Assembly (NCBI GenBank): GCA_028696755.1
Contig: JAQVGK010000086.1
Location: forward strand, 1 to 9,853
Direction: 5' to 3'
DNA: 9,853 nt
Source: Bacteroidales bacterium
GTDB lineage: Bacteria; Bacteroidota; Bacteroidia; Bacteroidales; ML635J-15
Part shown: positions 1 through 7,470 of the stretch, piece by piece
Numbering within the stretch: the stretch's first letter is position 1
Layout of the letters: every line of letters begins with the position of its first letter
Position numbers and translations under genes: made by a program
The notes under the pieces: generated by a model
The model's database searches: none
What the model was told of the DNA's origin: nothing
What the model saw: only the letters and a program-made list of their open reading frames with translations

Positions 1-58
1 GGAAGTGGAGATTGATGTTAATATTTTGATTTCTATAATATTTGGTCATCAACAACAC

Positions 59-223
59 TTATACTCAACCTCCATGGAATTTTGTAATATAAACCGTATC
101 TTTAGAGCCTACTCTTCTTCAAAAATTATTACCATAGCTACTGCTATGCAAAGAATTTTTTCATCGATTAGTCTCAAAATCTACTAGTTTCTAAATAAAA
201 AATCCCATGGAGGTTGAGTATAA
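59..223. repeat. 165-bp imperfect palindrome, MITE-like
   Basis: The outer arms 59-83 and 199-223 are reverse complements over 25 bases with one mismatch. The core of each arm is CCATGGAGGTTGAGTATA or its complement. The inner sequence continues the symmetry: 96-126 against 154-184 pairs at about 19 of 31 positions, and an exact hairpin CATAGC-TACT-GCTATG sits at the centre (133-148). The whole unit could therefore fold as one long hairpin. A TA dinucleotide at 60-61 and again at 221-222 is compatible with a TA target duplication as in Tc1/IS630-type MITEs, but this is weak because TA is itself palindromic. No credible gene lies inside. It could instead be a structured RNA or a degraded insertion sequence. 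The rest of 1-378 holds only the promoter element described separately; I see nothing in 224-340. Confidence 0.6.
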
Positions 224-351
224 ATTTATTAGAACAGTTTGTGCTGTAATGATTTTTGAATAGTTTCCTAACATCCAGATTTAATTTTTACGAAATTGAT
301 GTGAAGAACGTTTTTGGAAGTTAGACCGAAATTAAATTATGATTAATTGAT

Positions 352-359
352 TATCTTTG
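352..359 (+). promoter_or_regulatory. Candidate -7 element of the restriction-modification operon
   Basis: TATCTTTG matches the Bacteroidota -7 consensus TAnnTTTG exactly and lies 19 bases before the endonuclease ATG. Transcription would start near 364-367 and leave a very short leader. No convincing TTTG element is present at the usual 19-21 base distance upstream, so the promoter may be weak or need an activator. Confidence 0.5.
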
Positions 360-378
360 CAAAAATGGTAAATCAAAA

Positions 379-1281
379 ATGGAAAAATATAGGATAGAAT
401 TTGAAGATGGATTGAAAGAGTTTGTTGTTGAATTAAAGAAATACTTATCTACTGATAGCGGTGATTGGACAATCAAAGGATTTATCGATATTTACAAAAA
501 TATTTACACAATTTCTTCCGACACAAAGATTGTATCGAAAATTTTGGAGATTCATATTTTTCCAGAAATTTTAAGATTTGCTGAAAGGATTGGCTACAAA
601 ATCATTTTAGCTGAACAGCAAAATTGGTATCCTGACTTATCATTTGTCAATAAGCAAAATGATACAATAAAATTTGCACTGGACTTGAAAACAACTTTTA
701 GAAGAAATAATTCTACTGCTGGTTTTACGTTAGGTAGTCATGGAGCTTATTTCAAAGAAAGAGAGAAGGATAAAAACATTCAATTTCCTTACAATCAATA
801 TATTGGTCATTATTGTCTAGGGATAATTTATACTAGAACTGATTTTGACAACGATATGTCTGAAACCGAAATTTGTCAAGTAAATGAGCTGCAAGAAAAA
901 TACGGTGATAAAACGGATCCAATAACTGATAGAAAAGTAACTAAAATTGAAAATTTAAAATCAATAACTTCTGTAATTAAAGATTTTGACTTTTTTGCAG
1001 CTCCAAAATGGAAAATCGCTAGCGATAAGCAAGGTTCTGGCAATACTGCTAATATTGGTTCAATAAATGATATTGATGATTTGAAGTCAGGTAATGGGGT
1101 CTTTAGTAAACTTGGCGAAAAATGGTTCGATGAATATTGGATGAATTACGGAAGTGCAACTATGATAAAAGATGGTAAGTCTGTTAAGATTACTAATATA
1201 TGGGATTTTCTTGAATTTAAAGGAAGAACAGATTTATTTGATAAAGTCGTTTCTAAAGGTGCTAAAAGGAGAACTAAATGA
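379..1281 (+). CDS. EcoRV-type type II restriction endonuclease
   Basis: Predicted to cut double-stranded DNA, most likely at GATATC with blunt ends as EcoRV does. I recognise the EcoRV fold from collinear motifs: SDTKI (47-51), QQNWYPD (80-86), DLKTTF (102-107), FTLG (116-119), [14 protein letters not shown] (140-153) and the recognition-loop sequence [11 protein letters not shown] (219-229). D86, D102 and K104 correspond to the catalytic D74, D90 and K92 of EcoRV, and E57 to E45, so the active site looks intact. At 300 residues it is longer than EcoRV (about 245), with about ten extra N-terminal residues, an insertion of about 24 residues within 154-209, and a longer basic C-terminus. No Shine-Dalgarno is seen, which is normal here. 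An ATG at 365 in another frame overlaps the start. The stop overlaps the methyltransferase start by ATGA. Family assignment is by recalled similarity; the exact cut site is inferred. Confidence 0.95.
   Translation: MEKYRIEFEDGLKEFVVELKKYLSTDSGDWTIKGFIDIYKNIYTISSDTKIVSKILEIHIFPEILRFAERIGYKIILAEQQNWYPDLSFVNKQNDTIKFALDLKTTFRRNNSTAGFTLGSHGAYFKEREKDKNIQFPYNQYIGHYCLGIIYTRTDFDNDMSETEICQVNELQEKYGDKTDPITDRKVTKIENLKSITSVIKDFDFFAAPKWKIASDKQGSGNTANIGSINDIDDLKSGNGVFSKLGEKWFDEYWMNYGSATMIKDGKSVKITNIWDFLEFKGRTDLFDKVVSKGAKRRTK
1264..1271 (+). promoter_or_regulatory. Ribosome-binding site for the methyltransferase
   Basis: AAAAGGAG lies inside the end of the endonuclease gene, six bases before the methyltransferase ATG at 1278. 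A good Shine-Dalgarno is uncommon in this phylum. It supports the overlapping start and would give the methyltransferase its own translation initiation. A second in-frame ATG at 1281 is equally possible. Confidence 0.55.
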
Positions 1282-2255
1282 TGAGAAAAGTATTTGTTCC
1301 TCCAATAAAATCTCAAGGCATTAAAACTAAACTAGTTGAGTGGATTAGTTCAAATGTTAATGGTCTAAAATATGACAGATGGGTAGAGCCTTTCATGGGC
1401 ACAGGAGTTGTTGGATTTAATATAAGACCTAAAAGTGCTTTAATGTGTGATAGTAATCCACATTTAATAAATTTCTACAAAGCTTTACAAAACAAAGAAA
1501 TTACGAGTGGACTGGTTAATAAACATTTAACCGAAGAAGGACTTAAATTATTAGTCTCAGAAGGAGAATACTATTATGAGGTGCGCGATAGGTTTAATAT
1601 AAACGGCAATCCGCTTGATTTTTTATTTTTAAGCCGTTCTTGCTTTAACGGAATGATGAGATTTAATAGAAAAGGTGGTTTTAATGTGCCTTTTTGCCGA
1701 AAACCTAACCGATTTGCTCAAGCATTGGTTACAAAAATTTCGAATCAAGTTAGTAATATCTCACAAATAATTGAATCTGGAAACTATACTTTTGTTAATC
1801 AGGATTTTAAAGCTACGCTAAATGATATTGTACCTTCAGATTTAGTTTATTCAGACCCTCCATATTTAGGACGTCATGTTGACTATTTCGATTCTTGGAC
1901 AGAGGAGGAAGAAATTCTATTACACAACGGGTTAGAAGCATCAAAAGCAAAATACATTCTCTCAACCTGGCTAAGTAATAAGTATCGTACAAATGATTAT
2001 GTTTTCTCTGTATGGAAAAATTGCAAAATCTCAACTATGGAACACTTTTATCATATTGGAGCGAAAGAAGATAATAGAAATGCTGTTTACGAAGCACTAT
2101 TAACTAACTTCGATGTTAATGACTGTGTTTCTAATCTTACAATGAAAAATAGAATTGAAAATGAGGAATCTCAGTTAACAAGTAAACCAAAAATTTATGA
2201 GACTCCCAAACAGCTAAGTTTAATTTTAGAAGAAGCTAAAGCTAAAGAAAAATAG
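1278..2255 (+). CDS. M.EcoRV-like DNA adenine methyltransferase (Dam family)
   Basis: Protects host DNA from the preceding endonuclease by transferring a methyl group from S-adenosylmethionine to adenine N6. M.EcoRV modifies the first A of GATATC, and the same target is inferred here. The N-terminus [17 protein letters not shown] (4-20) is nearly the signature of M.EcoRV. The AdoMet-binding motif EPFMGTG is at 37-43, the Dam-type stretch [11 protein letters not shown] followed by GGFNVPF is at 120-139, the catalytic DPPY is at 193-196, and HVDYFDSW (200-207) and EHFYHIGA follow as in the family. All key motifs are present, so it should be active. It has 325 residues against about 298 in M.EcoRV, with a charged C-terminal tail as the difference. 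The start overlaps the endonuclease stop (ATGA), indicating one transcript and coupled translation. The gene ends with tandem TAG stops. The 246 bases after it contain no gene and no clear terminator. Confidence 0.97.
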   Translation: MMRKVFVPPIKSQGIKTKLVEWISSNVNGLKYDRWVEPFMGTGVVGFNIRPKSALMCDSNPHLINFYKALQNKEITSGLVNKHLTEEGLKLLVSEGEYYYEVRDRFNINGNPLDFLFLSRSCFNGMMRFNRKGGFNVPFCRKPNRFAQALVTKISNQVSNISQIIESGNYTFVNQDFKATLNDIVPSDLVYSDPPYLGRHVDYFDSWTEEEEILLHNGLEASKAKYILSTWLSNKYRTNDYVFSVWKNCKISTMEHFYHIGAKEDNRNAVYEALLTNFDVNDCVSNLTMKNRIENEESQLTSKPKIYETPKQLSLILEEAKAKEK

Positions 2256-2501
2256 TAGTTTTTGCAGTTTGTTTCATCATAAACCCTTTATCAAATTTAC
2301 TTACTGCACAAGGCTATTTCGCGAATTTTTTCAGTAATGTGACCAGAGTTGAGTTTTGTTTTCTCGTTAGACCTTAAAAATTTCAAAAGAATTCCCTAAA
2401 AGTGTTTGTTAAACTTAAAATTTAATATATTTTAGCTGGTAATATTATTATTTGTATTCTTAGGTTCTAGGTAGTCTGAGAAAGGGTTAAGGAAACGTAG
2501 T

Positions 2502-3310
2502 ATGGTTAAAATCAATGTAAAAGATACGGAAATCACAATTATTTCGGTTGAGGAGAAAGATTATATTTCTCTAACTGATATGGCTAATTCAAAAGAAGTG
2601 AAAGTCGTGCAGCCGATATCATCAAAAACTGGTTGAGAACGCGTTATGCCATCGAATTTCTTAGCATTTGGGAACAAATAAATAACCCAAATTTTAAAGT
2701 GGTGGAATCTGACCACTTTAAAATAAAGCTGGATTGCCAAGTTTTGTGTTAAGTGTTTCGGAATGGATTGAAAAAACCAATGCGATTGGGTTTATTGTTA
2801 AAAAAGGCAAATATGGTGGAACTTTCGCTCATAAAGACATCGCTTTTGAATTTGGATCAGCTATAAGTGTGCCTTTTAAACTTTATCTGATATGAATTTC
2901 AAAGACTAAAAGAAGAAGAACAAAAACAACTTGGTTGGACTGCAAAACGTGAATTGGCTAAATTGAATTATCACATACATACCGATGCTATTAAGAAAAA
3001 TCTCATTCCGAAAGAACTTTCAGTCGCTCAAACTTCAATAATTTATGCAAATGAAGCCGATGTCCTAAACGTCGCATTATTTGGAATAACAGCTAAACAA
3101 TGGAGAGATGCAAATCCTGATTTGAAAGGGAATATTCGTGATTATGCAACAATCAATGAATTGATTTGCCTATCAAATATGGAAAATCTAAATGCAGTTT
3201 TTATCAACGAAATGATTCCACAAAAAGAAAGATTAATAAAGCTAAATCAAATTGCAATACAACAAATGATTATTTTGCGAGATGTGGAAGCTCGGAAATT
3301 ATTGAAATAA
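2502..3310 (+). pseudogene. KilA-N domain protein, broken by three frameshifts
   Basis: Four pieces in changing frames join into one protein. Piece 1 (2502-2597) begins MVKINVKDTEITIISVEE and reads on to YISLTDMAN. Piece 2 (2600-2725) contains SRAADIIKNWLRTRY and WEQINNPNFKVVE. Piece 3 (2728-2892) contains GLPSFVLSVSEWIEKTNAIG and KYGGTFAHKDIAFEFGSAIS. Piece 4 (2894-3310) contains EFQRLKEEEQKQLGW, ALFGITAKQWRDANPDLKG and an intact end. Breaks lie near 2598 (one base lost), 2726 (one base lost) and 2893 (two lost or one gained). The joined product, about 270 residues, matches the KilA-N DNA-binding proteins widespread in Bacteroidota, which are related to phage proteins; the C-terminal half is the extension typical of that group. 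The piece from 2954 could look like a gene but would need a TTG start inside the domain. Each break removes reading from the ATG, so a functional product is unlikely. Sequencing error is a less likely alternative because neighbouring genes are intact. Confidence 0.9.
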
Positions 3311-3441
3311 ATTCCGAATAGCATACTTTAAAGTTAGCAAGACTGATAATGCTTGATTCTTAAAGAAAATTTAAATCTTAAACGGGGTAAAACGAATTGC
3401 TTCGCTTGCTCAGAGCAGGCTCTGGTTATGAGTCGATGATA

Positions 3442-3473
3442 TTTGCTGATGAGATTGTAATAAGATAGGTTTG
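3442..3473 (+). promoter_or_regulatory. Bacteroidota-type promoter of the surface-protein gene
   Basis: TTTG (3442-3445), a 20-base spacer and TAGGTTTG (3466-3473) fit the -33/-7 promoter pattern of Bacteroidota. The predicted start near 3480 leaves a leader of about 100 bases before the ATG at 3584. That leader holds a 7-bp stem, TTGTTAG/CTAACAA, at 3542-3564. The region between the pseudogene and this promoter holds no gene. Confidence 0.6.
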
Positions 3474-3583
3474 GAAATTACTTTGTGTAAATTTTTAATA
3501 GCCAATACAACATTTTAATTAATATAAATGTCTTAAAAGAGTTGTTAGTCTAATTTCCTAACAAGACAATAAAAATTTATACT

Positions 3584-6500
3584 ATGAACCTTAAAATTGC
3601 CATTGGTGTTTTTATTCTTGTATTGCAAGGGGTCGGCCTAAATGGTCAGGGAACTTGGACACAAAAAAATGATTTGCCAATTGATGAGCACGTGTCAAAC
3701 GGTTCAAGTTTTACTGTAAATGGGAAAGCTTTTTTTGCTAGTAATTATTTAAGTGAACTTTATGAATATGACCCTCTTTTTGACTTATGGACACAGAAAT
3801 CAGGAATTCCCACTAAAAGTTCAACTACTCGTGCTTTCTCAATTGATACTTGTGGGTATGCATATAATACAAGCTTTTGGCAATATTGTCCTACATTGGA
3901 TATTTGGACTCAAAAAGCAGATTGTCCAGGAGGCTCGAGGATTTTTCCTATATGTTTTGATTATCAAGGTAAGGGATATTATGGCTTAGGGGGGGCAACC
4001 TCTTCTTTATCTGACCTTTGGGAATACGACCCTTTATCAGATTCATGGACGCAAATGGCCGATATTCCGGTTGGTGTTACTGGTGCATTTGTTTTTCAGA
4101 AAGATAGTATTGTTTATGTTGGTTGTGGTACCACAGATGGTTCTTCAACTACAAGTTATACAAATAATTTTTGGAAATACAACATTATTACCGATACTTG
4201 GACACAGTTAAATGATTTTCCTGGATTAGTACGAACGCGAGCAGTCGCTTTTGCTATAGATGAATTTGGCTATTTGTGCACAGGATATAGTATGTATGCT
4301 AATTATTTAAATGATTTTTGGAAATACGACCCAACAACAGATACATGGGAGTTACTGTCAAATTTTCCAGTTCCTAGCAGGCAAGGGGCAGTTGCTTTTT
4401 CTATTAATGGTAAGGTTTACATAACTGGTGGATACACACATGTTCTTAGTTGGACTGAACATTCTGATTTATGGGAATATTTGCCTGATGACTTGGAAAT
4501 GACTTCCCAGATGATTTTAGAATATAACACTTACTTATCATCAGGGGCAACTATTACTTTGCCCTTACAGGGAGATGTTGATGTGACAGTTAACTGGGGT
4601 GATGGAAATATTGAAGTAGTTACAAGTGCTGGTAATAAAAATCATACTTACCTTTCCGATGGAGTTTATTCTGTTGCAATTAGCGGAACACTTACACATT
4701 TCGGGAATCAGAATTATCCCAATTCTGATAAACTTGTGAAAATTAATAGTTTTGGTAATTTAGGCTTAACCGATTTGTCGTATGCTTGTCATAATGCTGC
4801 TAATTTAACACATGTCCCAGAGCAAATTCCTGCTGAAGTAACAAATCTTAGTTACATGTTTTATAATGCAACTTCATTTAATCAAGATGTTGGTAACTGG
4901 AATGTGAGTAATGTAACAAATGTGAGTTTTATGTTTGCCGGCACTTTTGAAAACATTGTCCCTTTTAATCATGATATTGGTGGTTGGAATGTTAGTAATG
5001 TAACAAACATGAGGGCAATGTTTCTTAATGCGACTTCTTTTAATCAGGATATCGGCAACTGGGATGTTAGTAATGTTACAGATATGGGATATATGTTTGC
5101 TGGGAGTTATCAAGGTTTTTCAACTTTTAATCAATATATCGGAGACTGGGAAGTAAGCAATGTTACAAATATGAGCAATATGTTTAATTCTAATTCTGCC
5201 TTTAATCAGGACATTGGAAGCTGGGATGTCAGTAATGTTACTAACACTAACGGAATGTTTTATAATGCAAATTCTTTTAATCAGGATATAGTTAATTGGG
5301 ATGTGAGTAATGTAACTGATATGAGTCGAATGTTTTATCACGCATCCAACTTCAGCCAGGCTATCGGCAGCTGGGATGTAAGCAATGTTACAGATATGAG
5401 TGGAATGTTTTGTTACGCAACTTCTTTTAACCATGATATCGGGAATTGGGATGTTGGTGCAGTTACAGACATGAGCACTATGTTTATGAATGCTTCTGAG
5501 TTTAATCAGGATATAGGCAGTTGGGATGTGAGTAATGTTATTAGAATGCAACAAATGTTTGATAATGCAATTGTTTTTAATCACGACATTGGTAATTGGA
5601 ACATGAGTAGTGTGTTATACATATATGGGATGTTTAGAAACGCAAACGAATTTAATCAGGACATTAGTAGCTGGGATTTGCCAAATGTAACGACTATGTT
5701 TATGATGTTTCAAAACGCCAGCGCATTTAACCAAGATATTGGAAACTGGGATGTGAGTAATGTGACAGACATGTGGCTTATGTTTGAAAACGCAATTTCG
5801 TTTGATCAGAATCTTGGAAGTTGGGATGTTAGTAATGTTACTGATGTGGGGGGAATGTTTTCAGGAGTAACGCTATCTGTACAAAACTATGATTCATTGC
5901 TTATTGGATGGTCAAATCAAAATTTGGAATCGCATCTTAATTTTAGCGGAGGTACTAGTAACTACTCTTGTGCTGCCATAAATGCTCATAATTTACTCAC
6001 AGGGTCACCAAATTACTGGACTGTTACTGATGGAGGTCTGATAAATCTAGCCCCAATCCCTGATATTTCTGTATTAAATGTAGTTACTGCTGAGTGTTCG
6101 CTTGAAAGCTTAACAGCCCCAACAGCTACTGATGATTGCGAAGAACCTGTTACGGCAACAACATCCAGTGTGTTTCCTATTACTTCATCAGAAACAATTA
6201 TCTGGACATACTTTGATAATGAAGGATATACTTCATCACAAACACAAGAAGTGATTATTACAGATGAGATGTTGCCTGAAATCGTATGCCCTTCCAATTT
6301 AACTGTAACTGCCGACGATTTTAGCCAGACATTTACACTCCTTGGTACTGACCTGGACCCAGTGGGAATTGGGGATAATTGTGGTGTTTTATCAGTTGTA
6401 AATGATTATAGTAACTCTGTTAGTTTATCAGGTAGTATATTTGAATTGGGAACAACTACTGTGACATGGACTGTTGAGGATGTTAACGGAAATCAGAATA

Positions 6501-6811
6501 CATGTGCGTTAGATGTTACAGTTGATGTTTTTGTTGGAAATGTTGAAAGTGAGGGTGCCGGATATTTTTCTATCTACCCAAATCCTGCAAGTCAAAAATT
6601 CACCATTGATTGCGGAAGTGATTTTGTTGATACGATTGATTATTCAATAGAAATTACAAACCAGATAAATCAAATAGTTTATTTAACTAAAATTAATTCA
6701 CCACATACAACAATTGATGTTTCTGTTTTGAATGGGGCTGGAATATATTATATTAGTTTAGTTGACAAAAATAATAAAACCGTATCAATTAAAAAACTAG
6801 TATTGCTGTAG
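3584..6811 (+). CDS. T9SS-secreted surface protein: Kelch, BspA repeats, HYR
   Basis: A large exported protein, probably attached to or released from the cell surface; its ligand is unknown. Residues 1-21 are a signal peptide ending LNGQ. Residues 22-300 hold six Kelch-like blades, each marked by (L/F)W.Y.P..D.W, predicted to form a propeller. Residues 305-370 include VNWGDGN, a PKD-like strand module often seen before BspA repeats. Residues 432-764 are 13 BspA/DUF285 repeats, capped at 765-818 by the usual NYDSLLIGW and FSGG segments. Residues 825-983 form two HYR/Ig-like modules with conserved cysteines (IVCPSNLTV, DNCG). Residues 984-1075 are a T9SS type A sorting domain with YPNP at 998-1001 and a strand-rich end. 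Such modules usually mediate adhesion or binding rather than catalysis, and no catalytic motif is seen. It has a good promoter upstream, and a lipoprotein gene follows on the same strand. Confidence 0.93.
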   Translation: MNLKIAIGVFILVLQGVGLNGQGTWTQKNDLPIDEHVSNGSSFTVNGKAFFASNYLSELYEYDPLFDLWTQKSGIPTKSSTTRAFSIDTCGYAYNTSFWQYCPTLDIWTQKADCPGGSRIFPICFDYQGKGYYGLGGATSSLSDLWEYDPLSDSWTQMADIPVGVTGAFVFQKDSIVYVGCGTTDGSSTTSYTNNFWKYNIITDTWTQLNDFPGLVRTRAVAFAIDEFGYLCTGYSMYANYLNDFWKYDPTTDTWELLSNFPVPSRQGAVAFSINGKVYITGGYTHVLSWTEHSDLWEYLPDDLEMTSQMILEYNTYLSSGATITLPLQGDVDVTVNWGDGNIEVVTSAGNKNHTYLSDGVYSVAISGTLTHFGNQNYPNSDKLVKINSFGNLGLTDLSYACHNAANLTHVPEQIPAEVTNLSYMFYNATSFNQDVGNWNVSNVTNVSFMFAGTFENIVPFNHDIGGWNVSNVTNMRAMFLNATSFNQDIGNWDVSNVTDMGYMFAGSYQGFSTFNQYIGDWEVSNVTNMSNMFNSNSAFNQDIGSWDVSNVTNTNGMFYNANSFNQDIVNWDVSNVTDMSRMFYHASNFSQAIGSWDVSNVTDMSGMFCYATSFNHDIGNWDVGAVTDMSTMFMNASEFNQDIGSWDVSNVIRMQQMFDNAIVFNHDIGNWNMSSVLYIYGMFRNANEFNQDISSWDLPNVTTMFMMFQNASAFNQDIGNWDVSNVTDMWLMFENAISFDQNLGSWDVSNVTDVGGMFSGVTLSVQNYDSLLIGWSNQNLESHLNFSGGTSNYSCAAINAHNLLTGSPNYWTVTDGGLINLAPIPDISVLNVVTAECSLESLTAPTATDDCEEPVTATTSSVFPITSSETIIWTYFDNEGYTSSQTQEVIITDEMLPEIVCPSNLTVTADDFSQTFTLLGTDLDPVGIGDNCGVLSVVNDYSNSVSLSGSIFELGTTTVTWTVEDVNGNQNTCALDVTVDVFVGNVESEGAGYFSIYPNPASQKFTIDCGSDFVDTIDYSIEITNQINQIVYLTKINSPHTTIDVSVLNGAGIYYISLVDKNNKTVSIKKLVLL
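4877..5875 (+). repeat. 13 tandem BspA-type repeats (75- and 87-base units)
   Basis: In-frame repeats with consensus FNQDIGNWDVSNVTDM..MF.NA.. inside the surface-protein gene. Eleven units are 25 residues (75 bases). Units 1 (4877-4963) and 3 (5039-5125) are 29 residues because four residues are added at the same point. Blocks such as GGATGT.AGTAATGT.AC recur at the DNA level with modest divergence. The pattern is the DUF285 / 26-residue bacterial surface repeat family. The long open frames on the opposite strand here are by-products of the repeat structure. Confidence 0.93.
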
Positions 6812-6844
6812 ATGATAAGACATTTTGATAACGAAACTAATTTT

Positions 6845-7261
6845 ATGAAAAAGCCAAATTTCGCTTTGTTTTTTATTTTCATTTTTTTATTGGTAATAGT
6901 TTCTTCGTGCGGTAAGTACGAAGAAGATCCTTACATTTCGTTCCAAACTAAAGAAAAAAGACTTATAAACACTTGGGAAGTATCGGAAATTTTGAAAAAT
7001 GGAGAAATTCATGAATTCAGTGGCAATATAGTCTATGTTTTTGGTGAAGATGGAACAGGCTCTTGCAACTTTTTAGCTGTAGATTCTTACTTAGAATGGA
7101 AGTTTGATGAAAATAAAGAACAAATATTGATTAGACTTAGTTCAGATGGCGAATTCCAATCTTATAAAATATTAAGACTCACTAAGGATGAATTGTGGAT
7201 GCAGTTTAACCTAGATGAGGACTTAATAACTTATAAATGCTTGCCAAAGCTGCTAGAATAG
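6845..7261 (+). CDS. Small lipocalin-like lipoprotein
   Basis: The protein of 138 residues starts MKKPNFALFF, has a hydrophobic stretch to about residue 19 and a lipobox VSSC with the lipidated cysteine at 22, so it should be anchored in the membrane, probably the outer membrane. The body is rich in beta strands: RLINTWEVSEI, then VYVFGEDGTGSC, YLEWKFD and YKILRLTKDELWMQF. This is the pattern of the small lipocalin-like proteins common in Bacteroidota, whose ligands are generally unknown. An ATG at 6812, directly after the previous stop, would add 11 polar residues before the signal peptide, so 6845 is the better start. The 33-base gap to the surface-protein gene, with no terminator seen, suggests cotranscription; a functional partnership is only inferred. 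Domain assignment is by pattern and is moderate; the lipoprotein call is firm. Confidence 0.8.
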   Translation: MKKPNFALFFIFIFLLVIVSSCGKYEEDPYISFQTKEKRLINTWEVSEILKNGEIHEFSGNIVYVFGEDGTGSCNFLAVDSYLEWKFDENKEQILIRLSSDGEFQSYKILRLTKDELWMQFNLDEDLITYKCLPKLLE

Positions 7262-7262
7262 T

Positions 7263-7308
7263 CAATCGAATCTAAAAACACCGCTTGCTCATCTTGATAA
7301 TTCGATTG
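7263..7308. terminator. Possible intergenic terminator stem
   Basis: CAATCGAAT (7263-7271) and ATTCGATTG (7300-7308) are exact reverse complements of nine bases separated by 28. The left arm begins two bases after the lipoprotein stop. The large loop and the lack of a clean T-run make this weak. It lies between convergent genes, where a terminator is expected. The rest of 7309-7470 shows no gene. Confidence 0.3.
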
Positions 7309-7470
7309 CTATTATTATAAAGGCCCTGATTGCAAAGCTGAGTTAGCGAGTTAATCAACCAATTGCAATACATCTTAAATTTAAACTCGCCTTAGGAAGC
7401 ATATTATGTATAAATGCTGCATGAATTTTTTGCATCGCACCGAATGAGTTAAGTAAAAATTCCTCTTCAC

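Noticed and set aside
5..187. Open reading frame of 60 codons on the + strand
   Set aside because: It runs through the palindromic element, has no recognisable protein character and no start signal; it is best explained as chance in AT-rich DNA.
2318..2325. Palindrome TTCGCGAA followed by a T-run downstream of the methyltransferase
   Set aside because: An 8-base palindrome has no loop and cannot form a stable terminator hairpin.
320..2373. GTTAGACC at 320-327 and 2366-2373 as direct repeats flanking the restriction-modification cassette
   Set aside because: Eight bases matching between two flanks of a few hundred bases is expected by chance, and the surrounding bases do not extend the match.
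3393..3424. Tandem small hairpins (CGAA-TTGC-TTCG and GCTTGC/GCAGGC) after the pseudogene
   Set aside because: Stems are short, one has a wobble pair and there is no T-run, so a terminator call is not supported.
4874..5584. Two long minus-strand open frames
   Set aside because: They are reverse-strand shadows of the BspA repeats; the repeated codons exclude stops in that frame, and the translated products merely repeat an Ile/His-rich pattern.
4877..5875. Regularly spaced repeats that could suggest a CRISPR array
   Set aside because: The units are contiguous, 75-87 bases, in frame and protein-coding, with no unique spacers.
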